From assembly GCF_011516825.1 (NCBI RefSeq), contig NZ_WOTA01000004.1, positions 62,001-126,000 on the forward strand: a DNA stretch of 64,000 nt. The letters are read 5' to 3'. Below, one piece after another: positions 8,344 to 17,713 of the stretch; positions within the stretch are counted from its first letter, which is position 1; each line of letters begins with the position of its first letter. Source of the DNA: Acetobacter oeni (lineage in GTDB: Bacteria > Pseudomonadota > Alphaproteobacteria > Acetobacterales > Acetobacteraceae). The position numbers were made by a program, and so were the translations under genes. The notes below the pieces were generated by a model. That model was not told the DNA's origin. It was given only the letters and a program-made list of their open reading frames with translations, and did not search any database.

Positions 8344-9198
8344 ATGTCTGACGGCGCTGCCACTCCTTCCTCCGGTGATTACCCGGTGAAAGGTCATCTG
8401 ATGCGCGGCAAAAAAGGCCTCGTCATGGGCGTCGCGAATGACCGCTCGATTGCGTGGGCGATTGCCCAGGCCGTGGCAGCCCAGGGAGGTGAGGTCGCAT
8501 TCACCTACCAGGGCGAGGCTCTGGGCAAACGGGTCCGTCCCCTTGCCGAAAGTATCGGGTCCACGCTGGTACTGCCATGCGATGTCTCGGACGATGCCGC
8601 TATTGATGAAACATTCGCCGTTCTTGAGAAAGAGTGGGGAACGCTTGATTTCGTGGTTCACGCGATCGGATGGGCGGATAAGAAATACCTGCGCGGCCGT
8701 TATGTCGATACGCCGCGAGAGGCATTCCTGACGTCCATGGATATCTCGTGTTATTCGTTCACGGCCGTCGCCGCCCGCGCGTCAGCGCTCATGAAAAACG
8801 GCGGCTCGTTGCTGACCCTGTCCTATCTCGGCGCCGAACGCGTCATGCCCCATTATAACGTCATGGGCGTGGCCAAGGCCGCGCTTGAGGCCTCCGTGCG
8901 CTACATGGCGGCCGATCTCGGGCGGGACGGCATCCGGGTGAATGCAATTTCAGCCGGGCCGATCAAGACACTGGCCGCAAGCGGTATTGGTGACTTTCGT
9001 TATATTCTGAAGTGGAATCAGTATAATTCCCCGCTGGAACGTAATGTCGCGCTTGAAGAGGTCGGCGGCGCCGGGCTCTACATGCTGTCCGACCTGTCCA
9101 GAGGCGTCACGGGTGAAGTCCATCACGTCGATAGTGGGTACCATGTTGTAGGAATGAAAAATCCGCTGGCTCCGGATATTTCTGTTGCCGGGGACTGA
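8344..9198 (+). CDS. fabI: Enoyl-[acyl-carrier-protein] reductase (NADH)
   Basis: A 284-residue divergent SDR that performs the last reduction of each fatty-acid elongation round. The FabI-type nucleotide motif GVANDRSIAWAIA replaces the usual Rossmann GxxxGxG. The active-site spacing is the FabI form YxxxxxxK (Tyr171, Lys178 in HYNVMGVAKAALE). The segment AISAGPIKTLAASGI is the substrate-loop region of this family. It has about 20 extra N-terminal residues before MRGKKGLVMG compared with many homologues, so translation could also begin at the internal ATG at 8401. It lies 35 bases before aroC on the same strand, and the two are probably co-transcribed. Confidence 0.95.
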   Translation: MSDGAATPSSGDYPVKGHLMRGKKGLVMGVANDRSIAWAIAQAVAAQGGEVAFTYQGEALGKRVRPLAESIGSTLVLPCDVSDDAAIDETFAVLEKEWGTLDFVVHAIGWADKKYLRGRYVDTPREAFLTSMDISCYSFTAVAARASALMKNGGSLLTLSYLGAERVMPHYNVMGVAKAALEASVRYMAADLGRDGIRVNAISAGPIKTLAASGIGDFRYILKWNQYNSPLERNVALEEVGGAGLYMLSDLSRGVTGEVHHVDSGYHVVGMKNPLAPDISVAGD

Positions 9199-9233
9199 AC
9201 CGGCGAGCCACCGGACGGAAAAATAGGTGAAGG

Positions 9234-10304
9234 ATGTCGCATAACAGTTTCGGTCATCTGTTTCGGGTGACCACCTGGGGCGAAAGCCACGGACCCGCAA
9301 TCGGTTGTGTGATTGACGGCTGCCCGCCACGTATTCCTCTGAGCGTGGACGACATTCAGCCATTTCTGGATCAGCGGCGTCCCGGACAGTCCACGTTCAC
9401 GACCCAACGTCGTGAACCGGACGAAGTGAGAATTGAATCCGGCGTCTTTGAAGGGCTGACAACCGGAACACCGATCTCACTGATCATCCAGAACACGGAT
9501 CAGCGCTCGAAAGACTATGGCGAGATCGCCCATACCTTCCGGCCCGGCCATGCCGACCTCACCTACCAGATGAAATACGGCATTCGTGACTACCGTGGCG
9601 GCGGACGCTCCTCGGCGCGCGAGACAGCGATGCGCGTTGCCGCCGGTGCCGTGGCGCGGAAAGTCCTGGGGAACACGGTCAGCATTCGCGGCGCACTGGT
9701 CCAGGTCGGCCCGCACGGAATCAACCGGAGCCACTGGAACCAGGACGAGGTCCGCAACAACCCGTTCTTCTGCCCCGATCCCGAGGCTGTGCCACTATGG
9801 GAACAGTATCTGGGCGAAATCCGTAAGTCAGGCTCTTCAGTGGGCGCTGTGGTCGAAGTCGTGGCGGAAGGCGTCCCGCCAGGACTTGGCGCCCCGATTT
9901 ACGCCAAACTCGATTCCGATATCGCAGCGGCGCTGATGAGCATCAATGCCGTGAAGGGTGTTGAAATCGGCGACGGATTTGCCACAGCCGCCTATACCGG
10001 CCCCGACAATGCGGACCCGATGCATATGGAAGGCTCCCGGATCGCCTTCGAATCAAATCATGCCGGCGGTATCCTGGGAGGCATTTCCACAGGTCAGCCC
10101 GTCGTGGCGCGATTTGCCGTGAAACCGACAAGTTCGATGCTGACACCTGTGCCGTCCGTAAACCTGGCCGGCGAAGACGTTCAGGTCGTCACGAAAGGGC
10201 GTCACGATCCCTGTGTCGGTATTCGCGCGGTCCCGGTCGGAGAGGCGATGCTGGCCTGCGTGCTGGCCGATCATCTGCTGCGGCACAGAGGACAGGTCGG
10301 ATAA
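9234..10304 (+). CDS. aroC: Chorismate synthase
   Basis: A 356-residue enzyme that converts 5-enolpyruvylshikimate 3-phosphate to chorismate, the last common step of aromatic amino-acid synthesis, with reduced FMN as cofactor. All family signatures are visible: [15 protein letters not shown] at the N-terminus, [20 protein letters not shown] in the middle and [14 protein letters not shown] near the end. The length is normal for the bacterial enzyme. The ATG follows a GAAGG-type site. It sits directly downstream of fabI, and the dcm-vsr pair follows 90 bases later. Confidence 0.97.
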   Translation: MSHNSFGHLFRVTTWGESHGPAIGCVIDGCPPRIPLSVDDIQPFLDQRRPGQSTFTTQRREPDEVRIESGVFEGLTTGTPISLIIQNTDQRSKDYGEIAHTFRPGHADLTYQMKYGIRDYRGGGRSSARETAMRVAAGAVARKVLGNTVSIRGALVQVGPHGINRSHWNQDEVRNNPFFCPDPEAVPLWEQYLGEIRKSGSSVGAVVEVVAEGVPPGLGAPIYAKLDSDIAAALMSINAVKGVEIGDGFATAAYTGPDNADPMHMEGSRIAFESNHAGGILGGISTGQPVVARFAVKPTSSMLTPVPSVNLAGEDVQVVTKGRHDPCVGIRAVPVGEAMLACVLADHLLRHRGQVG

Positions 10305-10394
10305 CCGGGCGGCGACCTGCGTTACGTGGCCGCTGCGTCCCGCAAGAAAGCAGCCTCGCCCGCTGCCGCTGTCCAGGTCGGACCGGAGTGACGG

Positions 10395-11456
10395 ATGATG
10401 TTTACATTCATTGATCTTTTCGCGGGCATCGGTGGCCTCCGGCGGGGATTCGAAGCAGCCGGCGGCCGTTGCGTCTTTACGTCGGAATGGAACAAATTCG
10501 CTCAGAAGACATACACAGCGAATTTTCACGATGGCCGGCCGCCTCAGGGAGACATCACCGCGACAGAAACATCCGACATTCCGGACCACGATGTGCTGGT
10601 CGCCGGTTTTCCATGTCAGCCGTTTTCCATCGCCGGCGTCTCCAAAAAGAACTCGCTGGGACGCCTTCACGGTTTTGCCTGCGAAACACAGGGCACGCTG
10701 TTTTTCGATGTCGCCCGAATTCTCAAGGATAAAAAACCAGCCGCGTTTCTTCTGGAAAATGTGAAAAATCTTCGAAGCCATGACAGCGGCCGCACATTCG
10801 ACGTGATCCTCCGCACGTTACGTGACGAACTGGGCTATAATGTTTCTTATCGCGTCATTGATGCCGGACATTTTTTGCCACAACACCGGGAACGCATTGT
10901 CATCGTCGGGTTTCGCGAGCCTGTGCCATTCTCCTGGAACGATCTGAAGCTGCCCGAGAAGGGACAACGCCGCCTGAAAGACATCCTCCACCCCGAGGAC
11001 GGGAGTGAGCCGGCGGAAGAGGCCTACACATCCGGTGCTGCGGGTACAGTAAACCCGAAATATACGCTGAGCGATAAACTATGGGCTTATCTGCAAACTT
11101 ATGCGGCAAAGCATCAGGCCGCCGGCAATGGTTTCGGCTTTGGCCTTGTCGGCCCTGATGACGTGGCCCGAACACTTTCCGCCCGGTATTATAAAGATGG
11201 TTCGGAAATTCTGATAAGCCGGGGACCGGGGAAGAACCCCCGTCGCCTGACCCCGCGTGAATGCGCACGCCTGATGGGCTATCCCGATGATTTTCGCATC
11301 CCGGTCTCAGACACCCAGGCGTATAAACAGTTCGGCAACTCGGTGGCCGTTCCCGTTTTTGAGCATGTGGCGCGTATGATGCTGCCTTCCATCGAGACGC
11401 TTTTGTCAAAGAAGGCCTCCCCGGAACGAAATATTGAAATGGCGGAGGCTCTCTGA
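10395..11456 (+). CDS. dcm: DNA (cytosine-5-)-methyltransferase, Dcm-like
   Basis: A 353-residue C5 cytosine methyltransferase. Motif I is [20 protein letters not shown]. The catalytic PCQ loop is GFPCQPFS with Cys74, the ENV motif is LLENVKNL and the QxRxR block is PQHRERI. The target-recognition half contains [10 protein letters not shown] and [16 protein letters not shown]. These are very close to what I recall of E. coli Dcm, so the target may be CCWGG. A vsr gene follows immediately, as in E. coli, and no restriction endonuclease is adjacent, so it looks like an orphan methylase with its repair partner. It is shorter than E. coli Dcm, which has a longer N-terminus. Confidence 0.93.
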   Translation: MMFTFIDLFAGIGGLRRGFEAAGGRCVFTSEWNKFAQKTYTANFHDGRPPQGDITATETSDIPDHDVLVAGFPCQPFSIAGVSKKNSLGRLHGFACETQGTLFFDVARILKDKKPAAFLLENVKNLRSHDSGRTFDVILRTLRDELGYNVSYRVIDAGHFLPQHRERIVIVGFREPVPFSWNDLKLPEKGQRRLKDILHPEDGSEPAEEAYTSGAAGTVNPKYTLSDKLWAYLQTYAAKHQAAGNGFGFGLVGPDDVARTLSARYYKDGSEILISRGPGKNPRRLTPRECARLMGYPDDFRIPVSDTQAYKQFGNSVAVPVFEHVARMMLPSIETLLSKKASPERNIEMAEAL

Positions 11457-11458
11457 TC

Positions 11459-11911
11459 TTGGCGGACGTCCACGATCAGATAACCCGCAGCCGGAATATG
11501 GCGGCCATCCGTGGCAGCCATACGAAACCGGAGCTTCTGATCAGAAAGCTTCTGCACGCAGCCGGTTTTCGTTTTCGCCTGCATGTCCGCGATCTTCCGG
11601 GAAAGCCGGATCTGGTTTTCCCTAAATATAGCGCCGTTATTTTTGTAAACGGTTGTTTCTGGCACCATCATGACTGCCATCTTTTCAAATGGCCGGCGAC
11701 GCGCGAGGCGTTCTGGCGCGAAAAGATCGGACGCAATGTGGAAAACGATCGCAAAGCCAGCGAGCGTCTGCGCGAAGCCGGCTGGCGGGTCGCCACAGTG
11801 TGGGAATGTGCGCTCAAGGGCCGAACGCGGCTCGCTCCGGCGATGGTGGGAGAACGTCTGGGAACCTGGCTGCGCTCAGATAACCCGACTTTGTCGCTTC
11901 GTGGCGAATAA
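11459..11911 (+). CDS. vsr: Very short patch repair (Vsr) endonuclease
   Basis: A 150-residue T:G mismatch endonuclease that nicks beside T in mismatches left by deamination of 5-methylcytosine. The N-terminus MADVHDQITRSRNM closely matches known Vsr proteins, which supports the TTG start at 11459, two bases after the dcm stop, with GGAGG upstream. Conserved blocks are LPGKPDLVFP (catalytic Asp region), FVNGCFWHHHDC and the EKIGRNVENDR and WECALKG segments. It is translationally linked to dcm and should protect the sites that Dcm methylates. Confidence 0.96.
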   Translation: MADVHDQITRSRNMAAIRGSHTKPELLIRKLLHAAGFRFRLHVRDLPGKPDLVFPKYSAVIFVNGCFWHHHDCHLFKWPATREAFWREKIGRNVENDRKASERLREAGWRVATVWECALKGRTRLAPAMVGERLGTWLRSDNPTLSLRGE

Positions 11912-12180
11912 AGCTCCTTATATAATACGACGGAACGAAACGTAGCCGGGAGCCAGACCGCTTTTCACCACAAATCATTCCCGAAAATCCATTGCGCCGG
12001 GCATGAGAAAACCTCGCGTCGCCGACGAACTTCTCCGACAGACAGAACTCTCCCTCATCCACGCTGCCCTCTTTCCATGATAAGATTACAAATCGTACCC
12101 TTCGGCACCGGCTGGCGGGAACACCTGGCCCGCCACATTCGTTACTGCGAAAAACGATTGCAGACAGGAGATCCGACATC

Positions 12181-13143
12181 ATGAAAAAGCGTGCGCTCGG
12201 TAAAACCGGTTTCGATATTGCCCCCATCGTGTTCGGCGGCAATGTCTTCGGCTGGACAATCGACAAAAAGACCGGCTTCGAGGTCCTCGACGCCTTTGTC
12301 GCCAACGGTTTCAATGCCATCGACACGGCTGACGTCTATTCCGTCTGGGTTCCCGGCAACAAAGGCGGCGAGTCTGAGACCATTATCGGGCAATGGCTGA
12401 AAGCCCGGCCAGGCACGCGCGACCGTGTAAAGATTTTCACAAAAGTCGGCATGGATATGAAGCAACCCGGCAAAAATGGCCTGTCGGAAAAATACATCCT
12501 CCAGGAAGTCGACGACTCCCTTTCCAGACTCGGAATCGAACGGATCGATCTGTATTTCTCACATCGTTTCGATCCGGACGTGCCCCAGGAAGAAACCCTC
12601 GGTGCTTACGATAAACTCCTGAAGGCCGGAAAAATCCGTGCGATCGGCGCCTCCAACTTCAATGCCACCCAGCTTGAAGATGCTCTCACCATCGCGCGCA
12701 AAAACAGTCTGCCCGTCTATCAGGTGCTTCAGCCGGAATACAATCTCTGCGACCGTGAGGCCTATGACGGCGCCCTCCGCGACCTTTGCCTGCGTGAAGG
12801 TCTTGGCGTTGTGCCTTATTATTCGCTTGCCTCCGGGTTCCTGTCCGGAAAATACCGCGACAAAGACGACCTCGCCGGCAGTAAACGTGGCACAAAAGTT
12901 GAGAGCTATCTCAATCCGCGCGGCATAAAAATTCTCGAAGCCCTGGATAAAGTCGCAGACCGCCACAATGCGAAAGATGCCGAGGTGGCACTCGCCTGGC
13001 TGATTGAACGTAAGGGCGTCACAGCCCCCATTGCCAGCGCAACAAAGGTTTCGCAGGTCGAAAGCTTTGCAAAAGCAGCCAGCCTGTCACTCTCGGCAGA
13101 AGATATGGAGATTCTGGAACAGGCCGGCGCTGTCGCCGCGTAA
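12181..13143 (+). CDS. Aldo/keto reductase
   Basis: A 320-residue NAD(P)H-dependent oxidoreductase with the TIM-barrel aldo/keto reductase fold. The catalytic tetrad can be read as Asp48 and Tyr53 (DTADVYSVW), Lys88 (FTKVG) and a His in LYFSHRFDPD near 122. The cofactor-binding IASATKVSQVESFAKA is near the C-terminus. It belongs to the YajO/Tas-like group, whose physiological carbonyl substrates are mostly unknown. It stands alone, with 269 bases upstream in which I see no other gene. It may serve aldehyde or sugar reduction; nothing in the context fixes the substrate. Confidence 0.9.
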   Translation: MKKRALGKTGFDIAPIVFGGNVFGWTIDKKTGFEVLDAFVANGFNAIDTADVYSVWVPGNKGGESETIIGQWLKARPGTRDRVKIFTKVGMDMKQPGKNGLSEKYILQEVDDSLSRLGIERIDLYFSHRFDPDVPQEETLGAYDKLLKAGKIRAIGASNFNATQLEDALTIARKNSLPVYQVLQPEYNLCDREAYDGALRDLCLREGLGVVPYYSLASGFLSGKYRDKDDLAGSKRGTKVESYLNPRGIKILEALDKVADRHNAKDAEVALAWLIERKGVTAPIASATKVSQVESFAKAASLSLSAEDMEILEQAGAVAA

Positions 13144-13162
13144 CACCACGCGGGAAGTCCGG

Positions 13163-13555
13163 TCAGAAAATACCCGGGTCGCGAATCCTCAGAGCATCTT
13201 TCGATGCCCTGGTCACCAGCGCGGCCCGGGCCGCTTCCGACGCCGCGGCATTCCGAAACACCCTGCAATGAGGCGCGCTCATGATCAGATGCGTGCCAAA
13301 CCGCGCATTCACTGTCTGCGCGAAATGCCCGCTGAGCGAACCGACCACAGCAGGGGAGGCACTGTGTAGCGTGCGCGGCGCGGTCAGATAAAACTCGCCA
13401 CGCTCACCGTTCGAGGCCGAACACCACGCCGTTATCCCGGCAGAAGGCGTTTCCATCACATCGTCCGAAAAATCCTGGGCGACGACAGGACGTGAAACAC
13501 AAAGCAGGATGAGAGCAGCGGCACCGCCCCACAGACAAACGCGACGTCTCATCAT
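13163..13555 (-). CDS. Small exported protein of unknown function in the polysaccharide operon
   Basis: A protein of about 130 residues that I do not recognise. It starts MMRRRVCLWGGAAALILLC and has a clear cleavable signal peptide ending near VVAQDF. The mature part is about 105 residues with two cysteines (ITAWCS and APHCRVF) that could form a disulphide, and no lipobox. The start codons at 13555 and 13552 overlap the stop of the upstream glycosyltransferase (ATGATGA), so it is translationally coupled as the last gene of the minus-strand exopolysaccharide arm. It may be a periplasmic accessory to polysaccharide assembly, by context only. Confidence 0.65.
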   Translation of the reverse strand: MMRRRVCLWGGAAALILLCVSRPVVAQDFSDDVMETPSAGITAWCSASNGERGEFYLTAPRTLHSASPAVVGSLSGHFAQTVNARFGTHLIMSAPHCRVFRNAAASEAARAALVTRASKDALRIRDPGIF

Positions 13556-14634
13556 GCAACTCCGGCCCCTTCTGTCAGCGCCAGCAAAGCCCGTGCCGCC
13601 CTGTCCCATGTATACAGTGCGGCACGGGCAAACCCCTGCTCGCGAAGCTGCGCGCTCAGACCCGGCTCATCAAGAACGCGCTGCACACCAGCCATAATGT
13701 CGTTCTCATCCGCCGGATCTGCGTAGCACGCCGCGTCGCCACAAACTTCCTGCAAAGCCGGAATCGACGATGCCACAACCGGACATCCGCAGGCCATGGC
13801 TTCCAGAGCAGGCAACCCAAATCCTTCGTAAAGAGAAGGAAAAACAAAGCACGATGCTGCCTGATACAGCGCATGCAACTGCCCGTCCGTGACCCGTCCG
13901 ACATACAGCGCCGGGTGCGGAAGCACAGCCGCCGCCCCGAAAACAGACGGATTGGCGCCGCCGCTGATCACAAGGGGAATCCCACGCTCATCCAGCGCCC
14001 TGGCCAGCGTGGACAATGCCCGAAGATTCTTGTGCGGCGCCAGATTCCCGACCGCGAGAACAAACCGCTGCCCTGTCAGATGATGCTGATCCAGAATCGA
14101 CGTATCAGCCGGTGTCTGCCGGATATGCTCCCCGCCCTCGGGAATAACGCTGATCCGGTCAGCACTGATGCCGAGATGGCGGGCGATCTCACGTTGAGAA
14201 AACCTCGAAACAGTGACAAAGCGCGCCCCTGTCCGGCAGAGCACCATCTGCAAAATCTTATACCACAGACGGAACTTCCACGAATAACCCTGCGGCTGAG
14301 CGAAGACAGCCGCGTCATGCAGCACAACAAACTGCCTGCGCACGAAAAGCGGCGCTGTATTCCCAAGGTTAAGCAGAACGCGCTTTCCGGCCAGTCGCGG
14401 CAGATCGATCTGCTCCCAGAGCTGCCCCTTCAGCCGCCCGGCCTGCTCCACAGCAAACCCGAATCCATCGCTTTCCGTAAGCCGGCCCGGCGGGGCCAGG
14501 AGGCGAGGGGAGGGGGCGCCTTCCGGCCATATCCGCGCCAGCGCACGGGTGATTTCACCGGCAAAGCGCTGAACCCCACTGAGCGACTGCACAGTAAAAC
14601 GTCCGTTGATGACCAGGCCGGAAGAGGTCGTCAT
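13552..14634 (-). CDS. Glycosyltransferase, GT4 family
   Basis: A 360-residue GT-B retaining glycosyltransferase. The nucleotide-sugar-binding C-terminal half shows FVLAVGNLAPHKN and the family signature FPSLYEGFGLPALEAMACGCPVV, with the E-x7-E pair that contacts the donor. The N-terminal acceptor domain begins GLVINGRF. It would add one sugar to the lipid-linked repeat unit at the cytoplasmic face of the membrane. Its start overlaps the stop of the Wzc-like gene and its end overlaps the small exported protein gene, so it is firmly in the polysaccharide operon. Donor and acceptor cannot be inferred. Confidence 0.92.
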   Translation of the reverse strand: MTTSSGLVINGRFTVQSLSGVQRFAGEITRALARIWPEGAPSPRLLAPPGRLTESDGFGFAVEQAGRLKGQLWEQIDLPRLAGKRVLLNLGNTAPLFVRRQFVVLHDAAVFAQPQGYSWKFRLWYKILQMVLCRTGARFVTVSRFSQREIARHLGISADRISVIPEGGEHIRQTPADTSILDQHHLTGQRFVLAVGNLAPHKNLRALSTLARALDERGIPLVISGGANPSVFGAAAVLPHPALYVGRVTDGQLHALYQAASCFVFPSLYEGFGLPALEAMACGCPVVASSIPALQEVCGDAACYADPADENDIMAGVQRVLDEPGLSAQLREQGFARAALYTWDRAARALLALTEGAGVA

Positions 14635-16844
14635 CAGGAGGCCAGTAACCCATAATGCTGATAAATCTGAATCGGACGGGCTGAAACACCGTCCGGCCCG
14701 CGCAGCGGGGCCTGCGTCAGCACACCGCCCAGAACACGCGCATCATACGTTTCCATCTGCCGCATGGCTTCTTTCATTGCTGCGACCGTGGTCACTCCCC
14801 ACTTCGCGACAAGCACGACACCATCCGTCTCATGTGACAGAACCGCCGCATCGGGAAAGGCCAGCACAGGGGGGGTATCAAGCACGATCATATCGTAATG
14901 CGGACTTAGTTCAGTCAGAATGAGCTGGATCACCGAGGGCGACACCATCCGGTCAGTCGGTGATTTCCATCCCGCAATGGTCAGAACATCCACCCCGGGC
15001 AGAACGTCACGCGCGAGCTGGTTTTCATCAAAGGTCACCGGAAGACGGCTTTCCCGGTCGCGCCCAGGTGTCCGGTTGAGCACTTCCAGCGCCGAAGGAC
15101 CTCGTGTGTCACAATCAATTACAAGAGCTTTTTTGCCCGCCCGTCCCGTATTTCCGGCCAGCGACAGCGCAAAGATCGTTTTACCTTCATCAGGACCGGG
15201 TGATGTGACCACAACGGTCTTCGCCCTGAACCGGTTCTGACCAAATGAGAGAATCGTCCGGATCGACTCGACCATTTCAAGATAAATGGACTGCGCCGGA
15301 ATCCGATAGAGATTTATCAGTCTCCCGGTGAAGACCGGCAGCAGCCCGAGTGTATGAAGCCCCGGCACCGAATCCATTTCGGAGGGGCTGCGAATCCCCT
15401 GCCGCGTGCGATCAAGCATCAGAGCGGTCCCAACGCCGACAACCCCCGCAAACAGCAACGCGATCGCCATGTACTGCGTGCGGGGAGGCCCTGAAACACC
15501 GAGCGGCGACTCCGCCCGGGCGATCAGCTCCGCATCCGGTTCCTGAAGAGTCGCCTCGGTGGAGGTCTGCGCAAAGCGGCCAAGATAGTCCTGATAGACC
15601 GCCCGGGCCGCGTTCGCTTCGCTCTCAAGCTGTTTCAGCGTGACATTCGCCTCATTTTCCTGGCCGACCCGGGTCTCAAGACGGGCTACCTCCGCAGTCA
15701 GTTCCGCAACACGGGTTTCAGCGCTTTGAAGGTCTTTGTCGCTGCTGCTTGAAATCCGGCCCATGGTAATGGCGATCTGCTGATGCACATGAGCCGCCGC
15801 GGCACGCGCCGCGAGGAGCTCCGGATTTGCGTCCCCCGCGGTGCTGGCGATACTGGCCACATGCGCATTCAGCTGCGCTTCCTGAGCCTGAAGCTGTTGA
15901 ATAACAGGAGAGGACAGAGCATTGGTCGTGCTGGCTGCTCCGCCCTGTTCCCGCATCTGACTCGCACGGGAGCGCTTCTCATCCAGATCTGCCTGAGCCC
16001 GGATCAGTTCCCGGTTCGTTTCCACCAGCTGCTGGTCAGCGACCGTGATACCACCATCCTGCGTGCTCGATGATCCCGAATGCTCCATCTGCGCGGAAAT
16101 AAGGCCGTTTTTCTCCCGATATTCCTCAGCCGCCTGCTCAGCTTTGCGAAGCCTTTCCTTCAATGGAATGATCTGTTCATCAAGCAGCCCGTTTGCACGC
16201 CATGTGGCGTCAATTTTCATATGCCGTTTGAAATCCAGAAAGACATCCGCATAGGTGTTCGCAATCGCCTGACTAAGTTCAGGGCGATTGGTCCGGGCCG
16301 TGATCGTGATGATGTAAGAGCGACCGTCATTGAGTATGGTCACGTGATTCATCAGGATATCCCGCGCAACCTGGAGACGCTCGGCCGGCGTAAGCGGCTT
16401 CGTCGCAGGCAGGCTGCCCAGTTTTGCCTGAAACCACCTGATAATGCGGGCTTTGAGCGGCACAGAATCCGTAAGCCTGCGGATATACGGGTCGTTCACG
16501 AGATCAAGACGCCCGGCCACGGAAATCGCAGTCGCCGGACTTTTCAGGATGCCAACTTCGGTATTGACCGCAACCGTATCGACATCCAGCGAGGACTGCG
16601 TCGCCTGCAGGTCCCGAAACTGAGCCTGATGCGTCCCGACAATCAGCGAGGCGGACGAGTCATAATAGGGCGTCATCATCACTATGCCGGCACATGCCGG
16701 CACACCTGCGACGAGAAATACAATCAGGACCGCAAGCCAGTGCCTGCGCACAACCGCAAAAATTTTCCATGGCGAGACGTGTGACGGATCCTGACTCTCC
16801 TGCTGGGGAGGGCCGTTGAACGCAGACAACTGAACGGCATTCAT
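14634..16844 (-). CDS. Polysaccharide co-polymerase with tyrosine autokinase domain (Wzc/GumC-like)
   Basis: A 736-residue inner-membrane protein. A Wzz domain has transmembrane helices at about 36-56 and 450-470, with long coiled-coil stretches between (residues about 225-420). The cytoplasmic BY-kinase domain has Walker A SPGPDEGKT near 547, Walker A' VIDCDTRG near 574 and Walker B IVLDTPP near 655. It controls chain length and couples polymerisation to export. The C-terminal tail has only two tyrosines (IYQHYG) instead of the rich cluster of E. coli Wzc. It is coupled to the following glycosyltransferase by a stop/start overlap. Confidence 0.93.
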   Translation of the reverse strand: MNAVQLSAFNGPPQQESQDPSHVSPWKIFAVVRRHWLAVLIVFLVAGVPACAGIVMMTPYYDSSASLIVGTHQAQFRDLQATQSSLDVDTVAVNTEVGILKSPATAISVAGRLDLVNDPYIRRLTDSVPLKARIIRWFQAKLGSLPATKPLTPAERLQVARDILMNHVTILNDGRSYIITITARTNRPELSQAIANTYADVFLDFKRHMKIDATWRANGLLDEQIIPLKERLRKAEQAAEEYREKNGLISAQMEHSGSSSTQDGGITVADQQLVETNRELIRAQADLDEKRSRASQMREQGGAASTTNALSSPVIQQLQAQEAQLNAHVASIASTAGDANPELLAARAAAAHVHQQIAITMGRISSSSDKDLQSAETRVAELTAEVARLETRVGQENEANVTLKQLESEANAARAVYQDYLGRFAQTSTEATLQEPDAELIARAESPLGVSGPPRTQYMAIALLFAGVVGVGTALMLDRTRQGIRSPSEMDSVPGLHTLGLLPVFTGRLINLYRIPAQSIYLEMVESIRTILSFGQNRFRAKTVVVTSPGPDEGKTIFALSLAGNTGRAGKKALVIDCDTRGPSALEVLNRTPGRDRESRLPVTFDENQLARDVLPGVDVLTIAGWKSPTDRMVSPSVIQLILTELSPHYDMIVLDTPPVLAFPDAAVLSHETDGVVLVAKWGVTTVAAMKEAMRQMETYDARVLGGVLTQAPLRGPDGVSARPIQIYQHYGLLAS

Positions 16845-16948
16845 CAGAAAATTTCCATACGACAGACAGTGATGAAGGGGATCATATCTCCGGATGTCGT
16901 ATCACGATGAAAAAAGACAACCACACAGTCTCTCCCGCAGGAGGCCCT

Positions 16949-17713
16949 TTATCTGGCACCTCTCTGCGAAAGAACAGCAGGCAGCGTACGAACCAGGATA
17001 ACCAGATCCAGCCACAGACTCCATTCGCGCACATAACGCGTATCAAGGGCTACCCTGTCATCGTAACTGGTGTCGCTTCTGCCACTGATCTGCCACAGAC
17101 CGGTAATTCCCGGACGCACAGTTTCATAATAATACAAATTCTGTCCGTAATATCTAAGTTCTTCCTGAACAACAGGGCGAGGTCCGACAAGACTCATTTC
17201 GGCACACAAAACATTCAGAAGCTGAGGCAGTTCGTCAAGACTTGTGCGTCTCAGGAATTTGCCAATCCGTGTGACCCTCGGATCTCTGGTCAGCTTTCTG
17301 GAAGCAAGCCATTCCCTGGCCGCTTCCGGGTTCGAAGCAAGATGTTCGGCGAGCACCTGATCAGAATTTGACAACATTGTCCGAAATTTGAGACAAGAGA
17401 AAGGAACGCCATGCTGGCCGATCCGGCGGTGCTTATAAAAACCGGGACCACCATCGTGGCGAACCAGAAGCCATATGATTGCGAAGACAGGGAAAGTGAC
17501 GAAAATCAGCAGCGCCGCGCTCGTAACATCCAGGATCGTTTTTACAAGATGCGCTTTGCCTGACACGAACACCGGCTTCAGTGGCTCTGCCTCGCCTGCA
17601 GCAGAAAGATTTTCCATGGATAAGCAGGGCTCCGGGGTTGCCTGTCTGCTTCCGAATACAGACGGTTCAACCGGCACGCCCCTTTTTACTGCCCCGGACA
17701 ATGATGCACGCAT
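16949..17713 (-). CDS. Undecaprenyl-phosphate sugar phosphotransferase (initiating sugar transferase)
   Basis: A 254-residue bacterial sugar transferase that starts repeat-unit synthesis by moving a sugar-phosphate from a nucleotide sugar onto undecaprenyl phosphate. Family blocks are KFRTML, RTSLDELPQLLNVL, MSLVGPRP and PGITGLWQISGR. Only one hydrophobic segment is visible (about 59-80). The protein therefore has the catalytic module without the multi-helix N-terminal domain of WbaP or GumD, although about 55 extra residues precede the membrane segment. GGAGG lies eight bases before the ATG. It is first in the minus-strand arm and divergent from the outer-membrane protein at 18071. Confidence 0.92.
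   Translation of the reverse strand: MRASLSGAVKRGVPVEPSVFGSRQATPEPCLSMENLSAAGEAEPLKPVFVSGKAHLVKTILDVTSAALLIFVTFPVFAIIWLLVRHDGGPGFYKHRRIGQHGVPFSCLKFRTMLSNSDQVLAEHLASNPEAAREWLASRKLTRDPRVTRIGKFLRRTSLDELPQLLNVLCAEMSLVGPRPVVQEELRYYGQNLYYYETVRPGITGLWQISGRSDTSYDDRVALDTRYVREWSLWLDLVILVRTLPAVLSQRGAR

Noticed and set aside
12003-12080. A 25-residue frame (MRKPRVADELLRQT...) before the aldo/keto reductase
   Set aside because: It is too short, lacks a ribosome binding site and has no recognisable family.
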